Below are positions 23,015 through 35,325 of a DNA stretch of 64,000 nt, piece by piece (the stretch's first letter is position 1; each line of letters opens with the position of its first letter). The notes under the pieces were generated by a model that saw only the letters and a program-made list of their open reading frames with translations, did not search any database and was not told the DNA's origin. Both the position numbers and the translations under genes were made by a program. Source of the DNA: Liquidambar formosana (Eukaryota; Streptophyta; Magnoliopsida; Saxifragales; Altingiaceae); assembly GCA_039720395.1 (NCBI GenBank), contig CM077824.1, positions 24,133,278 to 24,197,277 of the forward strand. Direction: 5' to 3'.

Positions 23015-25752
23015 ATGGGTCTCAAAGGCACATCTCTCACTCTAGTGATTGCCATTTTTGTAGCTTTAACATCCACACATCTCATAATTCCAAACCCACC
23101 ATTCCTCAAAAACCTCATTGACATTACCCTCACCACCTTCTCATCACCTATTATTTTGACACTAATCCCATACAACACCAATATTGGCCATAATGTCCAC
23201 CGCCATAAACACCATAAGAAGAAGGCAATAGAATCAATTTGCGATGATTTTCCACCCGATTTTCCCCCTCCAGACACTAACACGACCTCAATTATTTGTG
23301 TTGATAGAAATGGGTGTTGTAATTTCACGACGGTGCAATCTGCAGTTGATGCAGTTGGAAACTCTAGCCAGAAAAGAAACATAATATGGATCAACACCGG
23401 CATTTACTAGTAAGTTGGTACCTAGCCTTTTCCACAAATCCATCTTTCTCAGTCTTCTCTCTCTTTTGTTTCCCTTTTTAAAATTTTTTTTAAAAAAAAA
23501 AAAAATTAAAGAATTTGCATGACGATGTCATATTTACTGACTGTGGATCGAATGCAGCGAGAAAGTCATGGTTCCGAGGACCAAACCAAATATCACATTT
23601 CAAGGACAAGGGTTTACATCGACAGCCATTGTATGGAATGACACAGCCAATTCTTCGCATGGAACGTTTTATAGTGGCTCTGTTCAAGTTTTTGCTGCCA
23701 ACTTTATTGCTAAGAACATAAGCTTCATGGTGAGATATCGATGGAAAATTAGCCAAAATTAATTGTCGATCTCTTCGTTTTAGAAAGGGAGAGAATGTTT
23801 ATGATTATGTGCGCCGTAGGTTCAAATTAAATGTTCAATTATTTTTACTCACGTGTCCCAATACTTATAATAATTATAATCGTATATCCTAGAATGTAGC
23901 TCCAATTCCAAGACCTGGGGATGTTGGAGCCCAAGCAGTGGCCATTAGAATATCAGGGGACCAAGCTGCTTTCTGGGGTTGTGGATTTTTTGGAGCACAA
24001 GATACACTTCATGATGATAGGGGCCGTCACTACTTCAAGGATTGCTATATCCAAGGTTCCATTGATTTCATCTTCGGCAATGCAAGATCATTTTATGAGG
24101 TAATTAAATAGGTAATCTTGCCTTAAAAGACTCCTTTAATTTGCTGCAATTTACTGCTCCACAACATTTATGCCATTAAATCAGAGGGCTGAGTCCTAGG
24201 CCAAATAATAGGAAAAATAATTAAGGGCTGAAAACAAAGCGAACATCCTTTGCCTCCCCACATCTCCTGGGGCACAATAATCATGTGACACATGACGGCA
24301 CAAAGGATGCTGTCATTCTTTTCCCAAAAAGGGAGATTCTTATTCATATTAGTTCTCTTTCTATTTTGAGGAGATTTTAGATGACGACGCCAAATTAAAT
24401 ACAAGAGATCCCATCTCTCACACTTTTTATCGTTCTTCTAATATGATAACCATTTCATCTCTTGATGCAACAAAAGCAGCAACCTAGAAGAGCCACAATG
24501 ATGTGAAAATGCCCCGTACATAGCCTTGATGGTAAAGCTTAATTCATGGCCATGGTAGTGGAGGCTTGGGTTCAAATAGCAAGAATTGTCTTGCATGCAT
24601 TGTAACAGTGCACATCTATATTGTCCAAACGGCTGGGCCCATCACTTAAGAGTTTTTTTTTGTTTTGTTTTTTTTTTTTTTTTAAACATGGATAAGAAAT
24701 TCATTACACAACATATATATATATATATATATATATCCATACTAAGACTCGGCCATAGAACCTCCCTTCATGTAGAGAAGAGAAGTGCCACTATGCCAAA
24801 AGATCATTAGCCACTCTAGGTAGTTCAAATTTGCATTGAAGCCATAGTTCTTAAAACTAGACCGACCATCAACCCATTTAGGTGGCTGGTCTCGGGTCAA
24901 TTGATTCAAGCACTAGTTGACTCAGTTGACGTACCTGATCCAGATTGCAAACGGTTAATTAAATATCAAAGTTTCATATTTTCAAAGAATATAAGAGGTA
25001 ATTTGTTGGTAGGTAACAGCCCTACTATTGAGAGTTTCTTAGTTTTGATTTTCTTAACTTCAAACTGTCCTTACTATATTATATCAATATTAATATAAAT
25101 CCCAATCAGATCACCAATTGACTAGCCAGGTTACTGGTTTAACCGGTTGACTATGCTCTCATTTTTATATAAATTCATATCCAAATTTATTTAATTTTGG
25201 AGGTTTGACGAAATAATTCAACTTAATATAATAACACAGACGTACAAATTTTAGAAAAGGAAGAGAACAGATTATAAATAATTATAATCAAGAGATAGAG
25301 AGATGATGGGGGAATTCATTTTAGAAGTCACAAGTGTCATCAATAATGTCATCATGAATGTCTTTGAAAATTAAAAAGGATACAAGAATTTTTATAAAAT
25401 TAAGTTTCTACACTTTTATTGTTTAGCATTTACCCTCACCCTAATTCCTTAAATATTGTCAATGGTCCTTGAGTTTAGTCGCATGTCTCATCCCAATAGA
25501 GGTGTAGGATTTGTATATCAAAGTTTTAGTTTCAACTTTGTGTTGGTGCATGTGTATAATATTTTTGTACTTTTTAAATGCATGTCAAGTAAGTAGCCAC
25601 GTCATGCAACATAAGTGGTCATATCATTAAGAAAAAAAGTATGGGATAATAGCATCTTCCTTCTTCATCTTTTCTTCCTGGCAATTGTAATGACAGATTG
25701 TCATGCTTCTTTGGACTTTTAAACCATGTCCATTCATGCAATTGCGATATGC

Positions 25753-25830
<78 letters not shown>

Positions 25831-26792
25831 AGTATTGGCCCTCGTGCCCCATATCAAGCATAGACTACCGCACCATATCATAGTAACTATTGCTTGTGAG
25901 AGAGAGAGAGACTAGTATTGGCCCTCGTGCCCCATATCAAGCATAGACTACCGCACCATATCATAGTAACCATTGCTTGTGAAATACATGAACTACATAC
26001 TAAACCATGCCTACTGATTGCAGCTATTGTAAAAGAAGTTAATTGAAGAAAAGCAAAAATCTAAGAGTCAGATAATTTAGAATGTTTTTTTTTTATTTTT
26101 TTTGGGACAAGTGATAGGAGTATTGAGAATGTTGCACATATTTTGGATTGGATTTTTATTTTGGGTGAATAATATGGGTTAAACAGCAATGCTCCTTAAT
26201 GATTGCCATACTCTTCTATTTACCCAATAATCGTGCACACGTACTTGATTACTACAGAGCTGCCAGTTGAATTCCATAGCCAACCCAGTGCCTGTAGGAT
26301 CGAAGAGCATAAACGGTGCCGTTACAGCAAATGGCAGAGCTTCCAAGGATGAGGATAGTGGTTTCGCTTTTGTGAACTGCACTGTAGGAGGGACTGGAAG
26401 AATATGGCTAGGTCGAGCATGGAGGCCCTTCTCTCGGGTTGTCTTTGCTTACACTTCCATGTCCGATATCATTGCACCTGAGGGTTGGAACGACTTCAAT
26501 GACCCTACGAGAGACCAGTACGTAATATATGATCACAATACATACGATTTTTTGTTATTAAAAAAAAAATGTGTAAAAGGAATTATGGGCTCGAATTAAA
26601 GTGAAGTAGGTCATGAGTTTCTTGGTTTGTGAATGCAGGACCATTTTCTATGGAGAGTACAATTGCTTGGGTGCAGGAGCTAATATGACGTTGAGGGCGC
26701 CTTATGTTCAGAGACTCAATGACACACTTGCTTCTCCTTTTCTTAATGTGTCTTTCATCGGTGGGGATCAATGGCTGCAGCCCTACGTATAG
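23015..26792 (+). CDS. Pectinesterase (pectin methylesterase), no PMEI pro-domain, 5 exons, 395 aa
   Basis: Exons are 23015-23409, 23558-23729, 23893-24099, 26258-26517 and 26639-26792. All introns are GT-AG and the frame is continuous to TAG at 26790-26792. It removes methyl esters from cell-wall homogalacturonan. Residues 1-30 form a hydrophobic signal peptide, so the product should be secreted. The GIYYEK motif spans the first splice junction (about 129-134). Other motifs are QAVA (203-206), QDTL (225-228, Asp226 the acid/base), DFIFG (Asp247 the nucleophile) and LGRAW (309-313, Arg311). All catalytic residues are present. The N-terminal region before the catalytic domain is only about 100 residues and has no PMEI domain, as in the short PME group. 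The C-terminus [10 protein letters not shown] is typical. The third intron is 2158 bp and repeat-rich. The gene appears intact. Confidence 0.94.
25759..25827. repeat. (GA)n microsatellite in the pectinesterase intron
   Basis: About 34 uninterrupted GA units; a likely polymorphic locus. A short second GA run follows at 25898-25910. Confidence 0.95.
25828..25981. repeat. 83-bp tandem duplication next to the GA tract
   Basis: Copy 1 starts at ACTAGTATTGG (25828) and copy 2 at 25911. They differ by about one base (AACTATT versus AACCATT) and are joined by a short GA run, suggesting slippage or unequal exchange primed by the microsatellite. Confidence 0.93.
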
Positions 26793-27325
26793 GGGTCTCT
26801 CTCTCTCACCCTCAAATTAAATAACGTATGATTATTAAGGACAAGGATCTCTCCGTTGCACTGAACGGTCAATACAAGTGGAGACAATCCTCACCCCATC
26901 ATTAAACTATCCCTTCATTTGTTCATTCTCGATCCGGTCTATAAATACAAAAATATCTTGTAAAAAAAAAATGCAAAAATTAAAATATATCCTTCTTAAA
27001 ACTTGTTGACAGCTAGTGTCTCACTAATTTGTCTTTCAATTTCTGCTATAGTGTCTCTCTTAATATGACTTCTTCACAGAACGCACATGATTTGGACTTT
27101 TGGAGCTAGCTTGGGTGTCAACCTAGTTGAAATTCTTGTCTGCTTTATTGAAGGACCTAATCACGCCCTTCAATAAAACTTGGTAAAATAGGACAAAGAT
27201 CTTCAACATACATTTCTGATAAGAACAGAACCAAGAGGGCTCTTCAATAAAGCTTGCTAAAATAGGAAACTCCATATTTAAGTGAGCAATTCAAATTAAA
27301 TGACTAATTATTTTTTCCTCACAAG

Positions 27326-27363
<38 letters not shown>

Positions 27364-27365
27364 AA
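26793..27365. other. 3' flank of the pectinesterase gene
   Basis: Should contain the 3' UTR. No other gene. A TA/CA microsatellite occupies 27327-27362. Confidence 0.5.
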
Positions 27366-27570
27366 AGTGTTTCAAGTCAGTTTGGATTGATGTACTGGTA
27401 TATTAACTACGGTTTATCCCACCATCCATTTTCATTAATGAAGATCTAACAGCTAAAAAAGAAAATACGTGAACCATTAGATCTTCATTAATAAAAATGG
27501 ATGGTGGGATGAGCTATAAGCCAAGCCTGATATACTGGTATATCAGACCAAATTGCCTTGGACACCCTGA
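27366..27570. mobile_element. Palindromic MITE (about 205 bp)
   Basis: Outer arms GTGTTTCAAGTCAGTTTGG and CCAAATTGCCTTGGACAC pair, and the inner arms TCCCACCATCCATTTTCATT and AATAAAAATGGATGGTGGGA pair nearly perfectly. The central loop is about 14 nt. The whole unit folds as one hairpin. Confidence 0.78.
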
Positions 27571-27644
27571 TATATATCTATACATATATATATATATATA
27601 TCTATACATATATATATATATATATATATATCGTAGTCCCGATC

Positions 27645-28172
27645 AAGTCAGCATATGATATAAAATATATCAATACCATGTATTGGGGGGGTTATATTTT
27701 GTGCATCGGTCCAATGTATCCTATAACTCACTAATTCACAAGACACAACCTCCAATGCAGATAAGTTACATCAACATGTCTTTACCAAATCGTCATCCTA
27801 TCTATATATATAGTTATGTTCCTATATATCAGTACATGTTGATATAAGTTATATCAATACCATGCATTGAGGGTTGTACCTCTTGCATTAGTCCAATGTA
27901 CCTCATATCCCATTAATGCACAATTAAAGGTACAACTCCCAATGCGGTGTTGATATAAGTTATAACACAACGTGCTTACCTTAATCATCTTATATCTATC
28001 TATCTATATATATATATATAGTATTTATTAAGTCAACACATGTTGATATAAGTTATATCAGTCCGTATTTGCTCAATGTATCTCGATCATAACCCACTGA
28101 TGTACGAGATACAACCCCAATGCGGGTGTTGATATAAGTTATATCAATAACTTATATCAACACGTGCTGACC
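27645..28172. repeat. Three copies of a palindromic MITE-like unit with TA spacers
   Basis: Units lie at about 27645-27780, 27832-27978 and 28031-28172. Each has ends around GTTGATATAAGTTATATCAA and an inner pair GCATTGGGGGTTGTA / TACAACTCCCAATGC, so each unit is almost entirely self-complementary. TA runs separate them. A fourth copy lies at 29931-30079, beyond the MULE. Confidence 0.82.
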
Positions 28173-28210
28173 TGATTAAAATTGTTTATATATATATATA
28201 TATATATATA

Positions 28211-29894
28211 GGGTTAATTACTTTTTAATACTTTCAACTTTGGGGGTAGTTTCAATTTGGTCCAAAAACTTAACATTGTCTCAATTTAGTGAAAACTTTT
28301 AACTTATTGTTTCAATGTGGGCCAGAGGCTTACGGCCGTTAGGGTTTTTGATGGAAATGGCATGTGCCATGCATGTGATGTTTATGTGGAGCCTATGTGG
28401 CATCCATTTGTATTATAGTCGACTAAAAGTTATTATAGTCGACTATAACATTTCAAGAAAAACACAATTCTTTTCTTTTCCTTCACTTTCTCGACAACTA
28501 AAAACTCCAGTCCATATGTAGTTGAAAATTGTGCAAATACCGACAAAAGTCCCAATAGAACCCACAATGGTAAATGCCCAAAAGAACCTCATACCCAATG
28601 GGAGGTTCGAATACTGATAAGCCATTTACGGCATTGTCGCTGGAGAAGTTCAGAGCATCCCTCTTTTTTTTTTTTCCCTTCCTTTTTCTTTTTTCTCTGT
28701 TGACTTTCTCTCCCTCCCCTCCTTTCCCTCTGATTTGCTCTTTCTCTCGACTTCTTTCCTTCCACAATCTGCTTTCTCTCCTTCCCCTCGATCCTTTCCC
28801 TCTGATTTGCTATCTTTCTCGACCTCTTTCCTTCTACAATCTACCCTTTCCCCATTTGGTTCGGTTTGGTCACAGTCGACACGGCGAGTGGTGGGTTTTG
28901 GATCACGTCCTTGTGCCGGCCCTAGGTTGAGATTCTCACGGCATTAGCACGGCAGCAAAGTGGGAAAGAGATGGGTAGCTCTATCACAGACCCTGGTATT
29001 TGGGAAGAAATCGAACGGCCATTGATTACGCACCTTCATCTCTCTTTGTGCATCATTGAAATATGCCAATGTTTTTGCTTATTAATATTACTTCACTGTT
29101 TGGTTGCTGAGAAAATGGAGGTAAACAAAAGAAAATGAATTTATGAATCTTTTATGTTTTATGCTCTTAGGCTAAATTAGTGTAATAGGCTCAGATAGGT
29201 GAGTGGAAGTTCTTGTTTTTCTCACCTCTTAGGCTAAATTAGTGTAATAGCCAAATATAGTGTTTAATCGATATCTTGTGTGCGTGACTGTTATTTGGAT
29301 TAATTTTGATTGATATAATCGATTCATTTGAATGGGTTTTCTATCTAAATCCGGATGGGTTTTGGGGATAGGGTAGACTGGGGGGAGAAGTTTGACAGTG
29401 GCGGCCATAGCCACTGGTAATGCCGGCTGCCTTTTTTCTTTTGCGATGGTTTCTGTGTTTGCCGCCATCGACGATCAAAGTGAGATGAGAGCTAGGAAGG
29501 GGAGGGAGAGGGAGAAGGACTTAGCAAAGAAGGAGGAAAGGGGAAAAAAAAGGAGTGGAAGATTAAGGAAGAGGGGTGTTCCATCACGGGCAATGGTGAC
29601 ACCCAAGAGCTCCTGCAATTGGCAAGAGAGGAGAGAGAAGAGAGCCCAGGGAAGAAAGAGCTCCTGTTATAGTCAACTATACACAGGTGGATGCCAAGTG
29701 GATGCCACATAGGCTCCACATAAGCATCACATGCGCGGCACATGCTATTTCCGTAAAAAACCCTAACGGCCATTAGCCTCTAGCCCACATTGAAATAATA
29801 AGTTAAAACTTGTCACTAAATTGAGACAATGTCAAGTTTGTGGACCAAATTGAAACTACCCCCAAAGTTGAAGGTATTAAAAAGTAATTAACCC
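28211..29894. mobile_element. Mutator-like element with long TIRs (about 1684 bp), non-autonomous
   Basis: The ends are long inverted repeats of about 220 bp (28211-28440 and 29667-29894), starting GGGTTAATTACTTTTTAATA and ending TAATTAACCC. It sits inside a TA run, so the 9-bp TSD expected for Mutator-type elements cannot be told from the microsatellite. No transposase is visible. The interior holds pyrimidine-rich tandem repeats (28723-28845), a short minus-strand hydrophobic frame (28443-28625) and purine-rich DNA. Captured host fragments are possible but unidentified. Confidence 0.82.
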
Positions 29895-29930
29895 TATATA
29901 TATATATAGATATGGTTATTTTCAATTCCC

Positions 29931-30079
29931 ATCAGCATATGTTGATATAAGTTATATCAATACCATGCATTAGGGGTTGTACTTCTTGCATTGGTCCAAG
30001 ATATCTCATATCCCACTAATGCACAAGATACAACTCCTAATGTAGATGTTGATATAAATTATATCATCACGTGCTTACC
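29931..30079. repeat. Fourth palindromic MITE-like unit
   Basis: Same family as 27645-28172. It starts near ATCAGCATATGTTGATATAA and ends ATATCATCACGTGCTTACC. Only the MULE and TA runs separate it from the other three copies. Confidence 0.82.
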
Positions 30080-30089
30080 TAATCATCAT

Positions 30090-30123
<34 letters not shown>

Positions 30124-30127
<4 letters not shown>

Positions 30128-30602
30128 TACCTATAAAAGTCTATATCTCAAAAAAAAAAACTTTTGATTGATCATTACACCCTTATTTTAAATTTTAAAT
30201 AATTATCCCCTTCCCCCCTATTTAAACAATTAAGAATGTTTATTTAACAGCAAAAAAGGATAAAGAAAAAAATGACGTCAACTTCATAATTCTACACAGC
30301 CTTCACTACTATGCATGTCTCATAGCCAACTTCCTATTCTTACTGTGATTCCTAGCCATGGAAGGAAGTTTGACTTATTGTGTTGAGCATCTATTCTAAT
30401 GACCTAAATGGGATACATATTAAAAATATTATATATGTACATGTTTCTCAAACAGAATTTATGCTTTCAATAAAAATTAACAAATAATTAGATTTCCATG
30501 TTCTATATATATATACAGATATATCTGAGAATTTATGAATTTTCATATATATTTTATTATTTAAATATTATTTTCGTGCAACGCATGTGAGCCCATATCT
30601 AG
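30124..30602 (+). mobile_element. Small non-autonomous Helitron (about 480 bp)
   Basis: The 5' part CTACCTATAAAAGTC matches Helitron starts at 3542 and 54814 (reverse). The 3' end has a short hairpin CGTGCAACGCATG followed by ...CTAG at 30599-30602 and then T. It is homologous to 3542-3941. The first bases of the 5' end have been replaced by a TA/CA run. Confidence 0.78.
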
Positions 30603-30617
30603 TTTGACTATGAGACC

Positions 30618-30650
<33 letters not shown>

Positions 30651-30747
30651 GACATACACATATATTAACAATTAGGGGTATCACAGGTCTTAATGTCACC
30701 AAGATTTCATTATTATATCATATCTATTTTAGTTTCTAATATGAATA

Positions 30748-31352
30748 AGGGATGTGCTAGCATGACAGACTGTCATTGCTAAAAGCAATGAGAGACAAAA
30801 TCATAACCACAAATGGATTTCTTTCATCTTTAAAAAAAATTCATGGTTTATTATTTTTTGTGAAGGGATGCTATTTCCATCACGTAAAGTACTCAAAGCC
30901 CCCCCCCCCCCCCCCCCCCCCCAACTTAGTTTACACTTTTTAAGGTTTTATGAAAAATATGAAAAGTTTTTACAAAAACTAGTCACATTATCTACTAGAA
31001 AACATCTTAACAACTTTTTAGAATAAAATTTTTCCAAAATTTGTCGTTTAAGTGCACATTTTGACCATTTACAATCTTTGTTTCATTTTTACAAATGTTT
31101 CATAAAAAATGTCCAAAAATTTTACTTAAACGAAAAATTTTAGAAAAACTTTCCTCTACAAAGTTGTTTAGAATGATGTTTTCTAGTGGAGTACATGACT
31201 AGTTTTCATAGAGTTCTTTTATATTTTTCAGAAAATCTTAAAAAGTGTAATCTTAGCAAGGGGCTTAGAGTACTTTATGTTGTGGCAATAACCTGGCCCT
31301 TTTTTGTGGCCATGAAGACTGTCATTGACAGTCTGCCATGTAATCATTTCCC
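30748..31352. mobile_element. Long foldback MITE, hAT-like (605 bp)
   Basis: The two halves are reverse complements over almost the whole length, for example CTAGAAAACATC (30996) against GATGTTTTCTAG (31172), and the ends AGGGATGTG / CATTTCCC. An 8-bp TSD, TATGAATA, flanks it (30740-30747 and 31353-31360), as in hAT elements. A C-run (30901-30922) disrupts the left arm. Confidence 0.82.
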
Positions 31353-31535
31353 TATGAATAATATATATATTGTTGCATTATTTCATTTCCTTTCCTTCAA
31401 TTTCTCATTTAATTGTGTTATTGTGTGAATCTAGAAATTATGTAGACTTCCTTTTGTCAATGTCCCCATAAACTTTTGCTCATTTAATAAATAAATAAAT
31501 TATGCCCAAACCCCCAAAAAAAAAAGAAAAAAAAA

Positions 31536-31881
31536 GCTAAATATCCAAAATATCCCTTATAAAAATAATAATATCCGAAAACCCCATAAAATAAATTTTC
31601 TGTTGGAAAACCCAAATAGGATCAAGCTATATCCAAAAAACCCAAGAACTTAACTTCTATCCAACTTCGTTTGAGTGATAAATTTTCTTGACTAAAATAC
31701 CCTAACTACATTTTTTATTAAAATATAAAAATTATTATTCAAAATTTGTATTACCATCTTGTTTATCTAATTTTGGATTTTGGATATACTATAATTACTT
31801 TGGGTTTTTTAGATAGAAAAATTACTTTATGGGTCTTTTGGATAGAATTCTTTTTTAAGGGATATTTTAGGTATTTACCCA
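31536..31881. mobile_element. Inverted-repeat element (about 345 bp)
   Basis: The left arm, CTAAATATCCAAAATATCCC onward, pairs with the right arm ending GGGATATTTTAGGTATTTAC. Inner parts AAAACCCAAATAGG and TTTGGGTTTTTTAG also pair. TSD not identified. Confidence 0.65.
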
Positions 31882-33339
31882 ATAAAAAAGGGAACAAAAT
31901 AAATAAACGAATTTCTATGTACGATATTGGAATTATTTTGTGTAATCAGTGTAACCAACTAGCCATCACTTTAAGACTTCATCTTTGAACCAAATGATCA
32001 GTCACTTTTGCCTTTTCATTTTGTCTGGCAACAGGGATTGGAAAAGAAGGGAAAATAATCAAAGGACCCAGTTTTGCATGGAGGAAATTTTAAAATAACC
32101 GGTAATCATCGGCTATGTTGAAAAAAAAAAATAGGGGCAAAATATTAAATTAAAGTTAGTACACAAGCCAGTCAATGGATTTCAATTTCAATTGAAAAAT
32201 TACTGAAAATGATTAAAACTAAGACTTGCAATTTGGATAGAAGCTAGATATGTATAGTTTAGCAAAAATTATTTTCTAAAAATGTTCAAAACTAAAAAAG
32301 TGATATTTAAAATTATAAATGGTATATAAATGAAAATTTTCATATAAAATAATGCTAAATGCTCATTTTTAGTTTATATTTGTTACATTATTTTTACCAC
32401 CAACAGATTTGTTCGTGAACATTTTTCAATGAGAAATTAAAAGGACTAGAAGAATATTACCATTTAAATGAGTGAAGCGTTTATTGACATGCACATTTTT
32501 TTATTTAAAATAATGGTCTTTAAATAACAAATTTTATCTAATCTTGTTTCATAACAAACATTCAATTTGAATTGAATGTGAATTGTGAAAATTGATAACT
32601 ATAAAAAGTTTTATTGTTTACAAAAATATAAAAATAAAAAATAAATGGAATAATGTTGAAACAGGAGTTCCATGCTATCTGATCAGAAGAGCATTCAAAA
32701 GTTGATTTTTTACTCTTTATACGTAACAAAACAAAGTGTAAAATATTCTTAATCATTCACAATAGGGTTAGCAACTCGGTGTGAAGAGTATTTTATATTT
32801 ATTTATTTTTTATGCTATTTGCATGAAGAGTAGTTGAGATAAAAGTCTTCTACCTCATCTTGATTCTCGGGCACTTGTGGTGGTCATTTATTCTATATCT
32901 ATATCTAAACCTATACTATTATAAAAGTTGTCGTATGCGTGGATGGTCATCTTTATCTATTCTATATCTATATCTAAATCTATACTATTTATAAAAGTCT
33001 CTTAAACTAAAAAACTTTTGATTGACAATATTGTCCTTATTTAAAATTATATAAACATTTTTACCCTTTATTGAAGATAAGGACAACCAATTTCCAATAT
33101 TGGAACTCCAAAAGATGTAAAATTCTAACTCATTTGCCCTATGTGCCGGCCCACCGGCATTAGTTCAATCTAAAATCCTACTTTGGTCTGCAATATATTG
33201 GCAAACCAAACAAAAACCACTTCCTACCCCCATCATTTATATGTAGTCTAAGGCTCATATCAGTTCTTTGGTTTTCAATTCGTAGCTGTTCAGTAGCAAT
33301 ACCACGGGCTTTTTTTTTTTTTTAATCACAAGGTTACTC
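31882..33339. other. AT-rich intergenic DNA with Helitron 5' ends
   Basis: No gene. Two Helitron-type 5' ends lie close together: CTATACTATTATAAAAGTTG at about 32911 and TCTATACTATTTATAAAAG at 32979. The second is followed by the CTTTTGATTGACAATATTG block shared with the other Helitrons. No matching 3' end is seen. Confidence 0.55.
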
Positions 33340-33651
33340 TTTTTTGTTAGGATTATGCCCTAGAGCCAATCATAGGGATGATTGTTTAGAGATTAGGAAC
33401 AATCATTTGATTTCATTTATGCATGTCACGTTTATTATTGATTTAATAAAAGAGCTTATTCTATTATGTTCATATGCATTATTTATATTTACATAATATG
33501 TCCATTGAATTAGAGTTGAGAATATGAAATTACAATGTGTTGTAATTTTGAGACTATAAATATATCTTTGTACTAAACTCCTAAAACATTCCTAGTTGAA
33601 GGTTCACTATGATGGACAGTAATGAACCATAGGACTAGCACTTGTTAGGTT

Positions 33652-35310
33652 TGTTAGGATTATGCCCTAGAGCCAATCATAGAGATGATTGTTTAGGGAT
33701 TAGGAACAATCATTTGATTTCATTTATGTATGTCACATTTATTATTGATTTAACAAAAGGGCTTATTCTATTATGTTTATATGCATCATTTATATTTACA
33801 TAATATGTCCATGGAGTTAGAGTTGAGAATATGGAATTACAAAGAGTTGTAATTTTGAGACTATAGATATATCTCTGTACTAAACTCCTTAAGCATTCCT
33901 AGTTGAAGGTTCACTATGATGGACAGTAATGAACCATAGGACTAGCACTTGTTAGGTTGACTCTATAGGAGGATAGCTAGTCTCAAGCTATTTGTGTGGA
34001 GACACTACAACCAATAAGTGGGTGCCTATTATAAGAATAGGTACACTGAATGTGACCAAAGATATGAGATAAACTGAATGGAGTTTTATCCTGCCTGTCA
34101 ATCAGTTTCTCATTGTTATAGTGGTACAAGTAATCCTTAGACCTGAGACACCATAGTTGTCTTATGCATGTAGCTTTAGAAGTTTGATAACACTAAGTGC
34201 AGATCCTATTCAGGGGTCTGCAAAGGTGTTCATTGGCCCTACTGCTATGTGTATGAAGACATGTGAGTGATCAACAAGGGATCCATCACTCTCAGGAAAA
34301 AGAGAGAGAATGTCTCATATAGCATTCATAATATAACTCATTAAATCCATGGCCATGGTAGGATGAATATGAAAAGAGTTTCATGAGTTCATCAATGAGT
34401 TGATATCTATGAATGAGTATAAAGTAATTGAACTAGGGACTTGACAGACTTCCATGTCCTATTAGTTCAATTGGAGACATTGTGTTGAAGGAAGGATGCA
34501 ATTGTAACCTATAAACTATAACAGAAGGGTTCTTTGTAAATGACTATTCACCTCATTAAGGACCACACCATGAGCCATATGCTAGGTGTTACTCATGGTT
34601 AGTAGAAGCCCTAATTGATATAAGTGAGTTATAATCAATTAGGGAATTGGAAGGAGTTCCAATTAGACCCTAAATGGAAAGAGTTCCATTGTGCACACCT
34701 CGTGCTATTCCTACTACTTAATGATGTGAACCCAATGGGTCACACACTGATCATGCAAGAAGGGCTTTAAAGTCTATGAGAGAAAGGGTTTTAGTGAATA
34801 AAGAATAGTTCTTTATGGGCCTATTTGTATTTGATACAAATAATAGGGGTTAATGTGCAATTAAGAGTAATTACACATAACCCTATTAGGGTTTCTTCCC
34901 CATGGCCAGCCCCCTTTAGTGGGCTGCCTATATAAGTCACACTTATGTGTGACATGGCATAAGAGGCTTGCACAAAAAACCCTAGCCGTCCAGCCCCTTG
35001 GAGGCTCTCTTCTCTCTCTCTCTCTTCTCCACCTCTAGCAACAACAAGGAAGAAGAAAGAAAGGACTTGAAGCTCTAGCTAGGTGTGGATACCGTTGGAG
35101 GCAGCACACTTGGGCTGCTCATTCACCGCTGTCCGGAATCAAAGCTTGGAGCAAAAAGGAGAAGACAAAATTCTGTAAGTGTTCTAACCCTCTTTGTAGT
35201 TAGGGTTTGATTTTGTGTTATGCATAGTTAGATTCATGGGATTGGGAATCGTAGGAAAATTTTTTTTATATTCCGCACTTCTATTTTTCCCTCTTGTTCG
35301 ATTCCCAACA
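33652..35310 (+). repeat. 5' LTR of the young copia element
   Basis: TGTTAGGATT...ATTCCCAACA, 1659 bp. CTATATAAGTCACAC (about 34929-34943) is the likely TATA box of the LTR promoter. A CT-rich stretch follows at 35010-35030. Confidence 0.92.
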
Positions 35311-35311
35311 G

Positions 35312-35325
35312 TGGTATCAGAGCCA
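35312..35325 (+). other. tRNA-iMet primer-binding site
   Basis: TGGTATCAGAGCCA lies directly after the 5' LTR and is the standard copia PBS. Confidence 0.95.

Larger units (their letters stand above)
24100..26257 (+). other. Large third intron of the pectinesterase gene
   Basis: It contains poly-T (about 24651-24684), a TA microsatellite (24714-24737), a MITE-like stretch with CTTAAAACTAGACCGACC near one end and GGTTTAACCGGTTGAC near the other (about 24845-25155), the GA tract and an 83-bp duplication. No gene is seen inside. Confidence 0.75.

Noticed and set aside
24511..24600. Possible second SINE in pectinesterase intron 3 (TAGCCTTGATGG, GGGTTCAAATAG)
   Set aside because: Only the short box-like matches support it; ends and TSD are not found.
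25703..25915. Frames encoding Arg-Glu or Leu-Ser repeats
   Set aside because: They are translations of the GA microsatellite within an intron.
28574..28947. Plus-strand Phe/Ser/Pro-rich frames in the MULE
   Set aside because: They are low-complexity translations of pyrimidine-rich tandem repeats.
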